Shown here one piece after another: positions 55,662 through 63,767 of a DNA stretch of 64,000 bases; position 1 is the first letter of the stretch, and each line of letters opens with the position of its first letter. The position numbers and the translations under genes are program-made. The notes below the pieces were generated by a model. The model worked only from the letters and a program-made list of their open reading frames with translations. It searched no databases and was not told the DNA's origin. The stretch is from Nocardia terpenica (lineage in GTDB: Bacteria > Actinomycetota > Actinomycetes > Mycobacteriales > Mycobacteriaceae). The stretch spans positions 248,001 to 312,000 of the forward strand of contig NZ_JABMCZ010000003.1 in the NCBI RefSeq assembly GCF_013186535.1, given 5' to 3'.

Positions 55662-56636
55662 ATGACCGATACCCTCTGGGCCGACGTCTCCGAATGGCAA
55701 GTCCCCGTGGACGATTCCTACCCCTACGATGTGCTGGCCATCCGCGCCAACGACGGCACCTACCGCGACCGCACCTTCGTCCAGAACTACACCTGGGCTA
55801 CTCGTGCGCTGGACGACGGGCGCCTGCACGTCCTGATCGTCTACCTCGTCTACCGCTCCGGCTGGGAGAAGACCCTCGACACGGTGAAAGATGTTGTCGG
55901 GCAGCCGCATCCGCGGACCGTGTTCATGATCGATGTGGAGTCGTGGGGCGGCCAGATCAGCGGCGACCAGTCCGAGGGCATCAACCGCCTCTACTGGGGC
56001 CTCACCGACTGGCTCGGTACCAGCAGCCAGCCCGGCACCCGCCGCGTCATTGGCTACGGCAATACCGCCGACCTCGACGCGCTGTGGCCGACGCGCCCGG
56101 ACGGCCTGGCGCTCGTCGTCGCCGCCTACGGCGCCAACCCCGCCTATCCGGGTCGGATCGCCCACCAATACACCGACGGCCATGGGTACGGCGGCGGCCT
56201 GCCCGAAGGCGCACCGCCCTTCGGCGCCTGCGACATGAACTCCGCCGACGGCTACGACATCACCGCCCTCGGGGCCGCGCTCGGGCTCGGCTACGACATC
56301 ACCGGCCTCCACAACCCCACTCGCACAGGAGATCCCATGGCCACACTCGATCAAGATGACATCAACGCCATCACCGCCAGCGTGACGAAGTGGCTGGCGG
56401 ACTTCATCGTCGGCTACGTCGGCCCCGGCCTGTCCGATATCAAAGACATTCGCGAACAGCTCACCGGCGCACGGGATCTCGTCCGCAACCCGGACGGCAC
56501 GATCGACGTCGCCAAGTCGTTCCCCGGCTTCGCGCAGAACGGGTACCGCACCCTCAACGATCTGCTGGCCGCCCTCGCCGCTCACACCGGCGTGCCCGGT
56601 GCCAGCGACACCAATCCCACTGGAGGCAGCCGATGA
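55662..56636 (+). CDS. endolysin, GH25 muramidase
   Basis: A 324-aa cell-wall hydrolase. The GH25 domain covers about 5-215: WADVSEWQ (Asp8), VLAIRANDGTY, and the catalytic FMIDVESW with Asp91 and Glu93. The C-terminal ~100 residues (DDINAITASVTKWLADFIVGYVGPGLSDI, then FAQNGYRTLNDLLAALAAH) are helical and probably bind the cell envelope. No signal peptide, so release depends on the holin. Confidence 0.85.
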   Translation: MTDTLWADVSEWQVPVDDSYPYDVLAIRANDGTYRDRTFVQNYTWATRALDDGRLHVLIVYLVYRSGWEKTLDTVKDVVGQPHPRTVFMIDVESWGGQISGDQSEGINRLYWGLTDWLGTSSQPGTRRVIGYGNTADLDALWPTRPDGLALVVAAYGANPAYPGRIAHQYTDGHGYGGGLPEGAPPFGACDMNSADGYDITALGAALGLGYDITGLHNPTRTGDPMATLDQDDINAITASVTKWLADFIVGYVGPGLSDIKDIREQLTGARDLVRNPDGTIDVAKSFPGFAQNGYRTLNDLLAALAAHTGVPGASDTNPTGGSR

Positions 56637-57025
56637 CTCTCCCGTCCTACAAGACCGTCGTCGCCGATCTGAGCATGGCCGGAATGGCGATCACCGCCAT
56701 CGCCTCCCTGCTCAAACTGGTCCCACCGGACAACCAGATCGCGGCCTGGTCCCTGTCGGTCGCGCTCGCAGTGCTCGGCGTCATCGGCGCCGTCAACACC
56801 CACCTGACCGGCAACGAGGCCGCCCTCGCCGCCGCGGCCAACGCGATTCGAGCCGAGATCCAGGCGCTCGCCGACAGCCACGCCCGCACCCAAGCAGCCG
56901 CCACCGCGCTATCCCCGGCCGCGGCAGACACCACCCCGTCGGAAGTCCCCGCGCCCGCGCCGACTGCTGCGGCCCCGGTGGTGGAGGACGTCGCGACTGT
57001 GCTCGCCCGCCACCCCGTCACATAA
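56633..57025 (+). CDS. holin
   Basis: A 130-aa protein, ATG overlapping the endolysin stop. Two membrane helices lie at about 9-28 (VADLSMAGMAITAIASLLKL) and 36-54 (IAAWSLSVALAVLGVIGAV), then an Ala-rich charged C-terminal tail. Size, topology and place next to the endolysin fit an actinophage holin. Confidence 0.75.
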   Translation: MTLPSYKTVVADLSMAGMAITAIASLLKLVPPDNQIAAWSLSVALAVLGVIGAVNTHLTGNEAALAAAANAIRAEIQALADSHARTQAAATALSPAAADTTPSEVPAPAPTAAAPVVEDVATVLARHPVT

Positions 57026-57051
57026 CCGCACCGCGAGAGGAGGACGACGGC

Positions 57052-57138
57052 ATGCTTCCGGTCATTATCGACATTCTTGCCTACTGGGTCTCGCACGTAT
57101 ACGAGCTCGCCGGGGTGATCAGCTCCCTGTCGGCCTGA
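57052..57138 (+). CDS. 28-aa hydrophobic peptide
   Basis: ATG 57052 after a strong GAGAGGAGG site. MLPVIIDILAYWVSHVYELAG... is one short membrane-active helix. Position suggests a lysis accessory. Confidence 0.5.
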   Translation: MLPVIIDILAYWVSHVYELAGVISSLSA

Positions 57139-57158
57139 TCACCCGGCGGCACAACAGG

Positions 57159-57205
57159 AATCGCCCCCTCACTCGCGAAGAAGACTTCGGAGTGAGGGGG
57201 CGATT
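57159..57205 (+). terminator. strong terminator at prophage right end
   Basis: A perfect 16-bp stem AATCGCCCCCTCACTC / GAGTGAGGGGGCGATT with an inner CGAAG/CTTCG stem and AAGA tetraloop, followed by TCGTCGTT. Confidence 0.85.
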
Positions 57206-57384
57206 TCGTCGTTACACCACGCCGTCAGCATTGCGATGCTCGATGCGTGAACCGGATAACAGCAGGTCGGAAGCCGAACAGTTGGTCTTGAATCGGTTGT
57301 CGGTCGTCGAGATAACGAGTCACGGCGTGCTATGGTCCGCAGAAGACACCGGCGGCTGAAATGTAGCTTTCTCAGGGGGATTCC
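57206..57384. other. right prophage junction region
   Basis: This gap of 179 bp between phage terminator and host-type genes should contain attR. It shares no core longer than 8 bp with the left junction by eye. A CAGGGGGA ribosome site precedes GTG 57385. Confidence 0.35.
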
Positions 57385-57681
57385 GTGAGTGATCTTGAGG
57401 CTGACCTCGACACGCTGCACCGGCTCGGCGGCACGCTTGCCGGTCACGCCGACGCAATCGGCCAGATCAAGGTATCGGCGACGGTCACGATGGCGGACTC
57501 GCCCGTCCAGGAGCTGTCCACCCAGGTAGGCGATGCCGTGAGCAAGGCATTCGGTTTCCTCGGCGGGAACATCCGGCAGATGTCGGACGCAACCCAGACC
57601 AGTGCCAAGAGCTACGCGGAGGTCGAGCAGGTATTCGCGGATCGGCTGCGCCGGTACACCAGCGGTGAACAGCCACGATGA
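57385..57681 (+). CDS. ESX/WXG100-type small helical protein
   Basis: A 98-aa protein, GTG start. Pattern of two long helices (DLDTLHRLGGTLAGHADAIGQIKV, then VQELSTQVGDAVSKAFGFLGGNIRQMSDATQTSAKSYAEVEQVFADRL) matches WXG100-like or EspC-like T7SS proteins; the WxG turn itself is absent. Coupled to the WXG/DUF1023 gene by an ATGA overlap, so a heterodimeric secretion pair is plausible. Confidence 0.7.
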   Translation: MSDLEADLDTLHRLGGTLAGHADAIGQIKVSATVTMADSPVQELSTQVGDAVSKAFGFLGGNIRQMSDATQTSAKSYAEVEQVFADRLRRYTSGEQPR

Positions 57682-59288
57682 CCACCATCAGCCACGTACG
57701 CAACTGCCAGCCCGCGACCATGGTCACCTTCGCGTCGGACCTGACCACCCAGAGCGCCACGTTCTCCGCGCGGGTCGAGCAGATGGATCGTGACGTGGAC
57801 ACCGCCATGAACAGTTGGAAGGGCGAGGCCGCTGCCGCTGCCTCGGTCCGGGCGCTGTCGCACAAGCTTGCTGGCAACCATCTCAGCGAGACGGTGGTGA
57901 CGCTGGCCGACCATTTCAACACCTATGGTGGCGAGATGGACGGTTATCGGACCGCGCTGCTGGGCATCGTGGACGGCGAGGTTCCGCATGCGGGGATGTC
58001 GGTCGACGACGAGGGCAATGTCACCGCGCCGAAGTACCCCAACGCCAAGACCGATGTCCTCTCCTTCATCCTTCAGGCGCAGCTCGACGGCCAGGCAGCG
58101 GGATTCCAGGCTCGGATCAAGACCCTGCTGGTCCAGTTCGGTGAGGCGGAAGGCAAAGCAGCGCAGGCGATCACGACCGATCTCCAGTTCCTCGGCGACT
58201 ACGAGAAGACCCCGGACGGTCAGCCTGTCGGCACGCAAGTGCAAGCCATTCTCGACGGCAAGGCGCAGTTGCCGACCGACCCGAAGGCCCTGCACGATTT
58301 TTGGGAGACGCTGACACCTGCGGAGAAGGACGCGCTGTACGAGCACGATCACTATCTCGGCAACCACGACGGGCTCCCGACCGTCGACCGTGATCACTAC
58401 AATCGAATGACCCTCCAGGACGAATTCGCGCGAGCGCAGAACGGGGACCCCACCGTCAAGGACAAGCTCGGCGACCTGAAAACGGTCGCCGCCGAGGTGA
58501 ACAAGCCCGACCGCTACCTGATGTTGCTGGACAGTCAGAGCGGTCGGGTGCCGTATGCGGCAATCGCTGCCGGTAACCCGGATACCGCATCGAACGTCTC
58601 GACCTATGTGCCAGGTACCTCGTCGCGACCATCATCGATCGATCGTGAGATGGGCCGCGCCGATGCAATGCAAAAGAATGCCCGATACGCAGGTGCGAAA
58701 AGCCCGTCGGTGATTGCCTGGCTCGGCTACGAGGCACCACCAGGGATACCGGACGCTTCAACGAAGCATTGGGCTGATACCGGAGCTTCGGCGCTGGACC
58801 GTTTTCAGGATGGCTTGCGCGCCTCGCACGATGGTCAGCCCTCCTACAACACGGTTCTCGGGCACAGCTATGGCACCACTCTCATCGGTGATGCGGCCAG
58901 CCACGGTCGCAGCCTCAACGCGGACGCGGTGACGTTGGTGGCTAGTCCGGGGACCACGGTCGGCCACGCCAGCGATCTCCATCTGACCGGCGTGCCACAG
59001 GACGAGGTGGCCAAGCACATCTTCGCCACCAAGGCCGACAACGATCCGGTCCCCCTGTACGGGGACGTCGGCGGGGGATTGCCGTTCGTGGGAGACAATT
59101 TCGGCAAGGACCCCACCTGGAGTGGCTATGGTGCCCAAACGTTCAGATCCGACTCCGGTTCCTCATGGCCGATCGTTGGATACGATCCGGGCGCTCACAG
59201 CGAGTACTGGAACCCTGGCAACAAGGCATTACAGGGTATGGGCGACATCATTGCCGGGCACGGCGATCGAGCGGTGGCTATCAAATGA
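57678..59288 (+). CDS. WXG-DUF1023 alpha/beta-hydrolase fusion
   Basis: A 536-aa protein. The N-terminal ~100 residues are WXG100-like with Trp47-Lys-Gly49 in MNSWKGEAAAAAS. The C-terminal part is a DUF1023 alpha/beta hydrolase: VIAWLGYEAPPG, nucleophile Ser397 in VLGHSYGTTL, VTLVASPGTTVGHA, and a late His (GAHSEYW). T7SS-exported hydrolases of this plan are common in Nocardia and Mycobacterium; the substrate is unknown. A lipoprotein gene follows with a 4-bp overlap. Confidence 0.85.
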   Translation: MTTISHVRNCQPATMVTFASDLTTQSATFSARVEQMDRDVDTAMNSWKGEAAAAASVRALSHKLAGNHLSETVVTLADHFNTYGGEMDGYRTALLGIVDGEVPHAGMSVDDEGNVTAPKYPNAKTDVLSFILQAQLDGQAAGFQARIKTLLVQFGEAEGKAAQAITTDLQFLGDYEKTPDGQPVGTQVQAILDGKAQLPTDPKALHDFWETLTPAEKDALYEHDHYLGNHDGLPTVDRDHYNRMTLQDEFARAQNGDPTVKDKLGDLKTVAAEVNKPDRYLMLLDSQSGRVPYAAIAAGNPDTASNVSTYVPGTSSRPSSIDREMGRADAMQKNARYAGAKSPSVIAWLGYEAPPGIPDASTKHWADTGASALDRFQDGLRASHDGQPSYNTVLGHSYGTTLIGDAASHGRSLNADAVTLVASPGTTVGHASDLHLTGVPQDEVAKHIFATKADNDPVPLYGDVGGGLPFVGDNFGKDPTWSGYGAQTFRSDSGSSWPIVGYDPGAHSEYWNPGNKALQGMGDIIAGHGDRAVAIK

Positions 59289-59875
59289 GCCTCACGCAGC
59301 GGAAACCGAAGGCAGCGCTCGTCGCGCTGGGAATTGCGCTTGTGGCGGTGGCCGGACTGCTCACCGGATGCGGAAACAGCAAGGTGGACAAGGGGGTAGC
59401 TGTGGATACGACGTTGACGGAGGCGGCAGCGCGGGAACGTATCACGGCCTATTTTCTCGATACTCTGCGTGCGTTGCCGCCTGGGGTGGGATTGTCGCGG
59501 GTACCGCAGAACCCGAATCTCGCCGCGCTCGGCGAGGACGCGGCGATCAGCGTCCCGTGCGACGACAACAACGACGACCCGAGAAAACCGGAACAGGCGC
59601 AGCTCGGGTACTGGGTCGTTGGTGTTCCCGCGGGCCAGGATTCGCACTATTTCGAGTTGATCCGCAACTACTGGACAGGCCGTGGCTTCCGGCTCAATCC
59701 GGACTCGACATCCCGCTGGGCGGCAGTATGGACACCGGACGGCTATTCCCTGTCGGTCAAGAATGCGGGCATGGGCGACGGCTCGCTGAGCCTCGATTCG
59801 GGATCGCCATGCTACCCGCGTTCTGCCAAAGGCACGACCAGTCCACAGCCAACCGAACTCAAGCGCCCCTCTTGA
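59285..59875 (+). CDS. putative lipoprotein
   Basis: A 196-aa exported protein. A type II signal peptide (ALVALGIALVAVAGLLTGC) ends in lipobox LTGC with Cys at about 29. The mature domain includes TLTEAAARERITAYFLDTLRALP and WTGRGFRLNPDSTSRWAAVWTPDGYSLSVK, as in lipoproteins that accompany DUF1023 proteins. It overlaps the hydrolase stop; it may be a partner or immunity factor. Confidence 0.75.
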   Translation: MSLTQRKPKAALVALGIALVAVAGLLTGCGNSKVDKGVAVDTTLTEAAARERITAYFLDTLRALPPGVGLSRVPQNPNLAALGEDAAISVPCDDNNDDPRKPEQAQLGYWVVGVPAGQDSHYFELIRNYWTGRGFRLNPDSTSRWAAVWTPDGYSLSVKNAGMGDGSLSLDSGSPCYPRSAKGTTSPQPTELKRPS

Positions 59876-59911
59876 CGGGCTCCTCGGCAAACTAATTGTA
59901 GGTGTTAGTGA

Positions 59912-60295
59912 ATGTCTCAGCAGCACAATGCTTTCGAGGAACTCGGCGTCAAGGTGCAACGCGCTCATTACGCGCTGGAGAAGATCCGCGGTGTCGGCAC
60001 GGTGAAGGGCGTCCGCGTGATCATCGATCACGAGAACCGGCTGTTGTCGGTGACCGTGGACGAGGAAGACATCATCCTGGCCGCCTATCAGGAGGCGCTG
60101 CGGGACAAGGAGCCGAAGGTCGACGAGGCCATGCGGGAACTGCGGGCCGATCCTCGCGTGGAGGCCGCCTCCACCTTCGTGCAGGCCAACGTGGCACGGT
60201 CGGAGGCCGAACGGGCTCGGCGGCAGCGGGAGATCGAGGAGGCCGAGGACCGGTTCTTCGAGGAGCGCCACCGCCGGGGCTGGTTCGATAGCTGA
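59912..60295 (+). CDS. YbaB/EbfC-like protein
   Basis: A 127-aa protein with KVQRAHYALEKIRGVGTVKGVRVIIDHENRLLSVTVDEEDIILAAYQEAL, the helix-strand-strand-helix layout of YbaB/EbfC nucleoid-associated proteins often linked to ESX loci (EspL-like), followed by a charged coiled tail (EAERARRQREIEEAEDRFFEERHRR). Confidence 0.7.
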   Translation: MSQQHNAFEELGVKVQRAHYALEKIRGVGTVKGVRVIIDHENRLLSVTVDEEDIILAAYQEALRDKEPKVDEAMRELRADPRVEAASTFVQANVARSEAERARRQREIEEAEDRFFEERHRRGWFDS

Positions 60296-60315
60296 GCCGA
60301 TACCGATGTCGCCGC

Positions 60316-60867
60316 TCATCCTCTCGCACTGCGACATCGTGGCCGCAGGAGGGCGAGGGCCAGACACGCCGTGATCACTGCCGCCACCAGATAGCACTCC
60401 ATGGATCGTCCGGAAATAGTGTCGAACACGGCGACGTTGGGTTTCGACAGTTCGTGCCGCCCGTGGATCAGGTTGGTGATCGGGGCCTCGGTGGTGTCCT
60501 CATCGTCGACCACGTCGGGAGCGGTCAGCGCGAAGGTGAGCACTGCAAGGTCCATCACCGTCATCGCGGCCACGGTGAACATGCGGAGCAGCCAGTTCCC
60601 CTTCACCATGACATAGGTTCCGATCGCGGTGGCGATGATCATCGGTAGGAGGCCGATCAACGCCACCGCGCCCACGGTCAGCACGATGCCGAGGAGTAGG
60701 TAGCCGGGCACGGTGAATCGCGCTGCGACCGCGAGGATCGCGACGACGACTTGAACAGCCACGACTACCGTTGGGATAACGGTGTCGGCGTTGTTGCCCC
60801 GAGGTGCAGCCTTGCCGGGACCCGGACCGGGAGACGGTTGTGGGTCGGTTCGATCCGGCCAACTCAT
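60316..60867 (-). CDS. membrane protein, four-span
   Basis: A 183-aa protein from ATG 60867 (MSWPDR). Pro/Gly-rich N-terminus, then hydrophobic segments at about 32-52, 57-80, 85-105 and a last one near 155-175, with an acidic loop (DVVDDEDTTEAPI). No family recognised. Last gene of the leftward operon. Confidence 0.6.
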   Translation of the reverse strand: MSWPDRTDPQPSPGPGPGKAAPRGNNADTVIPTVVVAVQVVVAILAVAARFTVPGYLLLGIVLTVGAVALIGLLPMIIATAIGTYVMVKGNWLLRMFTVAAMTVMDLAVLTFALTAPDVVDDEDTTEAPITNLIHGRHELSKPNVAVFDTISGRSMECYLVAAVITACLALALLRPRCRSARG

Positions 60868-60931
60868 GAATTCGAGTATCCCTACTGATCGTTGCATCGC
60901 GGGTGGATGGCCGCCGCTGCGTGCCCCACAG

Positions 60932-61381
60932 TCACTGTGGCAGCAACGGAACCACGATATTCGCGACCTCGATGACACGGTCGCACGGATCGACAGGACT
61001 GTCTGGGTTCAGCCTGACGACCACGATGCTGTAGGACCCCTGGGCTGCGGGGAAGATCAGGTCGCACTGATCGCCCGTCTTGTCGGATGTCGGACGATAC
61101 CGCAGCCCGTGACGGCCCGCGATCGTGACCGGGATGAATTCGGCTCCGGCTTCCTCGCGTTCGAAGTGATCGACCGTACTGACTTGCGACCACACATCGA
61201 CCTCGTAGGTCGGTGGGATGTCGTGGCCGCCGCAGCGTTTGAACCCGCGCAGGTACGCGAAACCTGCGATATTCGAGGTGAGCGTGGACGGGTCGACTCC
61301 GATCTGCCGCCAGACGTCGTGGCTGATCCGACTGGGGTCCCAGAGTGTTTCCGCGGGGTCGTGTCGGTCGGTGTCGTGCAT
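60932..61381 (-). CDS. DUF3558-like protein without signal peptide
   Basis: A 149-aa protein: TLWDPSRISHDVWRQIGVDPSTLTSNIAG...FKRCGGHD and a C-terminal VDPCDRVIEVANIVVPLLP are the DUF3558 pattern, usually a secreted lipoprotein domain. Here it begins directly with a polar MHDTDRHDPAE and no lipobox, so the product is either cytoplasmic or truncated at its N-terminus. Start overlaps the upstream stop (TAATG). Confidence 0.65.
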   Translation of the reverse strand: MHDTDRHDPAETLWDPSRISHDVWRQIGVDPSTLTSNIAGFAYLRGFKRCGGHDIPPTYEVDVWSQVSTVDHFEREEAGAEFIPVTIAGRHGLRYRPTSDKTGDQCDLIFPAAQGSYSIVVVRLNPDSPVDPCDRVIEVANIVVPLLPQ

Positions 61382-62283
61382 TATTTCTCTCCGTTCTCAG
61401 GGTATTCGGTGCGATACGGTTGTTGATGAATGGGGTTGAGGGGAGCCGTTATTCGCTCGGTCAGGGGTCTGGCCTGGGTTTCGTCGATCGGCACGGCGGT
61501 GAGGTTGGTGAACTGGTCGTCGAGCCAGTACCCGAAGCCGCTGCGGTCGACATGGGTCACGATCCAGACCGGACGGCCGCCCGCCACCCTGTGCACCTGT
61601 CCGTCCGGGTCCACCGTGACCGTCTGCCTGCCGAAGTCGATGCACGGTTGCTCTTGGGCGGCAGCAACAACCACCGCCATGCCGTAGGCATCGGTAACCA
61701 GAAGCAGCTCGGTGACGGTTTCCAACACGTGTCTGGCCGCGTCGAGATCGCGGCCGAACACGCGCTGCCCGCGCCCGGGTTTCCCCGCGAAGTGCGTGAC
61801 GGCGAGCTTTCCGGCCAGCTCCGGCATCGATCGCAGCGTCTGCGACAGGGTGGTGGGCTGCCGCAACCCGATCCACCGCAGCATGCGCGGCTCGGCCGAC
61901 ACCGCGGCGATGGCGTCCAGGTCCGCCCCGGCGACGATGGGCACATCCGGGTGCCCGTGCGCGGCGAGATTTCGCCGCACGAACGCTGTGGTGCGACGGG
62001 ACACGTCGGCAGGCAGGATCACCAGTGCCAGGGCGCGCATGCTGGCCGCCGCGAAACCCAGCGTGGTCGCCGCGTGCGGGTAGCCACCGAACTCGACATC
62101 GACGATCACCGGGGTACCCAGCAGCGACCCGCGCGGCGGACCGCCAGCACGGAGCTTGTCGGCCAGCGACCCGTACCCGAGACCGCGGTAGCGCTCCGCG
62201 AACCCGAGCGGCGACCCCCACGCCGACGCCATCGTCTCCCGCGGCTCGTCGTCATCGAGATCACCCACGACTGCCACCTGCAT
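61381..62283 (-). CDS. nucleoside-hydrolase-like protein
   Basis: A 300-aa protein. TPVIVDVEFGGYPHAATTLGFAAASMRALALVILP, then FVRRNLAAHGHPDVPIVAGADLDAI, is laid out like the N-terminal half of inosine/uridine-preferring nucleoside hydrolases. The calcium-binding DxDxGxDD motif is degenerate, so catalytic function is doubtful. LLVTDAYGMAVVVAAA and DRSGFGYWLDDQF follow. Overlaps its neighbours in the operon. Confidence 0.5.
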   Translation of the reverse strand: MQVAVVGDLDDDEPRETMASAWGSPLGFAERYRGLGYGSLADKLRAGGPPRGSLLGTPVIVDVEFGGYPHAATTLGFAAASMRALALVILPADVSRRTTAFVRRNLAAHGHPDVPIVAGADLDAIAAVSAEPRMLRWIGLRQPTTLSQTLRSMPELAGKLAVTHFAGKPGRGQRVFGRDLDAARHVLETVTELLLVTDAYGMAVVVAAAQEQPCIDFGRQTVTVDPDGQVHRVAGGRPVWIVTHVDRSGFGYWLDDQFTNLTAVPIDETQARPLTERITAPLNPIHQQPYRTEYPENGEK

Positions 62284-62725
62284 TCACGATGGTTTCCCGC
62301 ACCTCATCGGCGATCCGAAGAAGCTCCGCCAGGTCCGGAAAGTCGTCCGCACCAACTGGTGCCACAATCCATCGGGTCGACTCGCTGCCGGATGGCAGCG
62401 CCACCCTCTGGCGAGAAACGGTGAGACCCAGCGTCGGCTGCGATCGATCGAGCAACCGTCTCCACCGGTGGAGGTCTTCTACGGCACGGAGGTTGGTTGT
62501 CACCAGAAACGACCTGACTCCGGTGTCCACGTGCTCGAAGCTAGGCGCGAAGACCCCGCGGCGATCCAGTGCTCGCTGAAGCGGTGCTGCCAAAGTTCCA
62601 GGAATGGTGAGGATTTGGAGGCGACCGGTATGAAACACCACGGCGTAGCCGTCGACGAATGCGTCGGCGTTCCAACGCCGGTTGTAGTCCGCGCACAGGC
62701 GCTCGAGCTCCAGCGCGTCAGTCAC
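62261..62725 (-). CDS. hypothetical protein, tandem paralogue 1
   Basis: A 154-aa protein, GTG 62725 overlapping the upstream stop. ELERLCADYNRRWNADAFVDGYAVVFHTGRLQILTIPGTLAAPLQRALDRRG, and C-terminal STRWIVAPVGADDFPDLAELLRIADEV, which aligns with the end of the next upstream protein. Function unknown. Confidence 0.6.
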   Translation of the reverse strand: MTDALELERLCADYNRRWNADAFVDGYAVVFHTGRLQILTIPGTLAAPLQRALDRRGVFAPSFEHVDTGVRSFLVTTNLRAVEDLHRWRRLLDRSQPTLGLTVSRQRVALPSGSESTRWIVAPVGADDFPDLAELLRIADEVRETIVNAGGSRG

Positions 62726-63174
62726 CGCTGCCCACCCGCCTCGCATGCCAGCAACACGTTGTCGGCGACCGCTAGGAACTCTGACATCGGCAGCAGGGCA
62801 TGGCTTTTCAGCGGCCTGATCCAACGTGCCCGTCCACGGCCCGGTGTCGGCAAAGGCACCGTGCTGACGGGCGGCAGGAAGTAGATCCGGTCGTTGGCAT
62901 TGCGCATGCAGTCCTCGACATCGGCGTCGACCGACAGGAGGAACGCCCACCATGGTGACCCCGCATACACCATGATCGGAGCCGAAACTCCACGGCTGTC
63001 CAATTCGGCAACGACGCCCCCGGCCTGCTTAGCGTGCATGAAAGCAACTTGGAGGGAACCCCTGACTCCGGTAAGGGTGGTCATGATCAGGCCGGACCGC
63101 TCGTAAGCAGCAATCCGTGCTCTTCGGAATTTCGAGATGTGCTTCTGCACATCGGTTTTCACGGTGTAAGCCAT
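62722..63174 (-). CDS. hypothetical protein, tandem paralogue 2
   Basis: A 150-aa protein from ATG 63174 (MAYTVKTDV), with GAGGG just upstream; an ATG at 63186 is the alternative. VQKHISKFRRARIAAYERSGLIMTTLTGVRGSLQVAFMHAKQAGGVVAELDSRG and C-terminal RARWIRPLKSHALLPMSEFLAVADNVL resemble the downstream paralogue. Function unknown. Confidence 0.6.
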   Translation of the reverse strand: MAYTVKTDVQKHISKFRRARIAAYERSGLIMTTLTGVRGSLQVAFMHAKQAGGVVAELDSRGVSAPIMVYAGSPWWAFLLSVDADVEDCMRNANDRIYFLPPVSTVPLPTPGRGRARWIRPLKSHALLPMSEFLAVADNVLLACEAGGQR

Positions 63175-63407
63175 AAACCCTCGCATGGCAATCGTTGATA
63201 GTCGGGTGTCCGGACGTCCGGGACGACACTGGCCGTCGCGTCCGGGAGATGGCTTCGCTGCCATCCAGTCAGAAAGTTGATCGCCGCCGTCGAGCAGGCA
63301 CTGAAGTCGAAAACCCTGTCCGCGTAGGTGATTCGTACATGCACGTCCGGTTCGGTCGGCCGAGGGGATTTCCTCGGCTCGACAGGCACCCCGGACGGCG
63401 CGGACAT
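63159..63407 (-). CDS. hypothetical 82-aa protein
   Basis: ATG 63407. VHVRITYADRVFDFSACSTAAINFLTGWQRS looks like a folded alpha/beta segment. Overlaps the downstream gene start by 16 bp and follows the upstream stop by 10 bp. No family recognised. Confidence 0.45.
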   Translation of the reverse strand: MSAPSGVPVEPRKSPRPTEPDVHVRITYADRVFDFSACSTAAINFLTGWQRSHLPDATASVVPDVRTPDYQRLPCEGLWLTP

Positions 63408-63417
63408 CGCTCAGCCC

Positions 63418-63684
63418 CTATTTCGTACCTACTCGGCGGGGATACGGATCACGGTGCGGCGCAGCCTTTTGCAACGCAAGAAGGTCTAACGCCGAGGCGT
63501 ACCCGAGGCGCTTCAGCGGCATCGTTCGCGCCTCCGATACAGGCCGCCAAGAGAACTGGTTCCGGACAGCACGATCGGCCTCGTCCTCGTCACCCAATCC
63601 GCGATTGGTCAACCACCGAATCAATCCGTCGGCGATGAACCAGGTCACGATCCCGGCGGCAACGCCCAGCAAGAGGAGGTTCAT
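63418..63684 (-). CDS. small membrane-anchored protein
   Basis: An 88-aa protein with one N-terminal membrane helix (MNLLLLGVAAGIVTWFIADGLIRWL) and a basic cytoplasmic part ending PYPRRVGTK. GAGGAGG site just upstream of ATG 63684. No family recognised. Confidence 0.6.
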   Translation of the reverse strand: MNLLLLGVAAGIVTWFIADGLIRWLTNRGLGDEDEADRAVRNQFSWRPVSEARTMPLKRLGYASALDLLALQKAAPHRDPYPRRVGTK

Positions 63685-63767
63685 CGGATGCCTCCGCCGC
63701 GCCCGTAGCGCACACGCTCGGCACGGTAATCCGCTGTCGCGGTGTACATCTCGTTATCCTTCGTCAT
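63681..63767 (-). CDS. 28-aa ORF coupled to membrane protein
   Basis: ATG 63767 to TGA overlapping the next ATG (ATGA). MTKDNEMYTATADYRAERVR... is charged. Coupling is the main support. Confidence 0.4.
   Translation of the reverse strand: MTKDNEMYTATADYRAERVRYGRGGGIR

Larger units (their letters stand above)
1600..57300. mobile_element. HK97-fold siphovirus prophage (approximate limits)
   Basis: The stretch runs from an integrase at the left end to endolysin and holin at the right. Between them lie repressor, recombination, replication, terminase, portal, protease, capsid, tail and lysis genes in canonical lambdoid/siphovirus order. All core structural functions are present, so it may be inducible. 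The limits are set by the last recognisable host gene on the left and the terminator after the lysis genes on the right, not by identified att sites. Confidence 0.9.

Noticed and set aside
1621..57384. att core repeat shared by both prophage ends
   Set aside because: Longest shared string between the two junctions is CTCGCGAA (8 bp), one copy of which lies inside the right terminator, so it is not credible.
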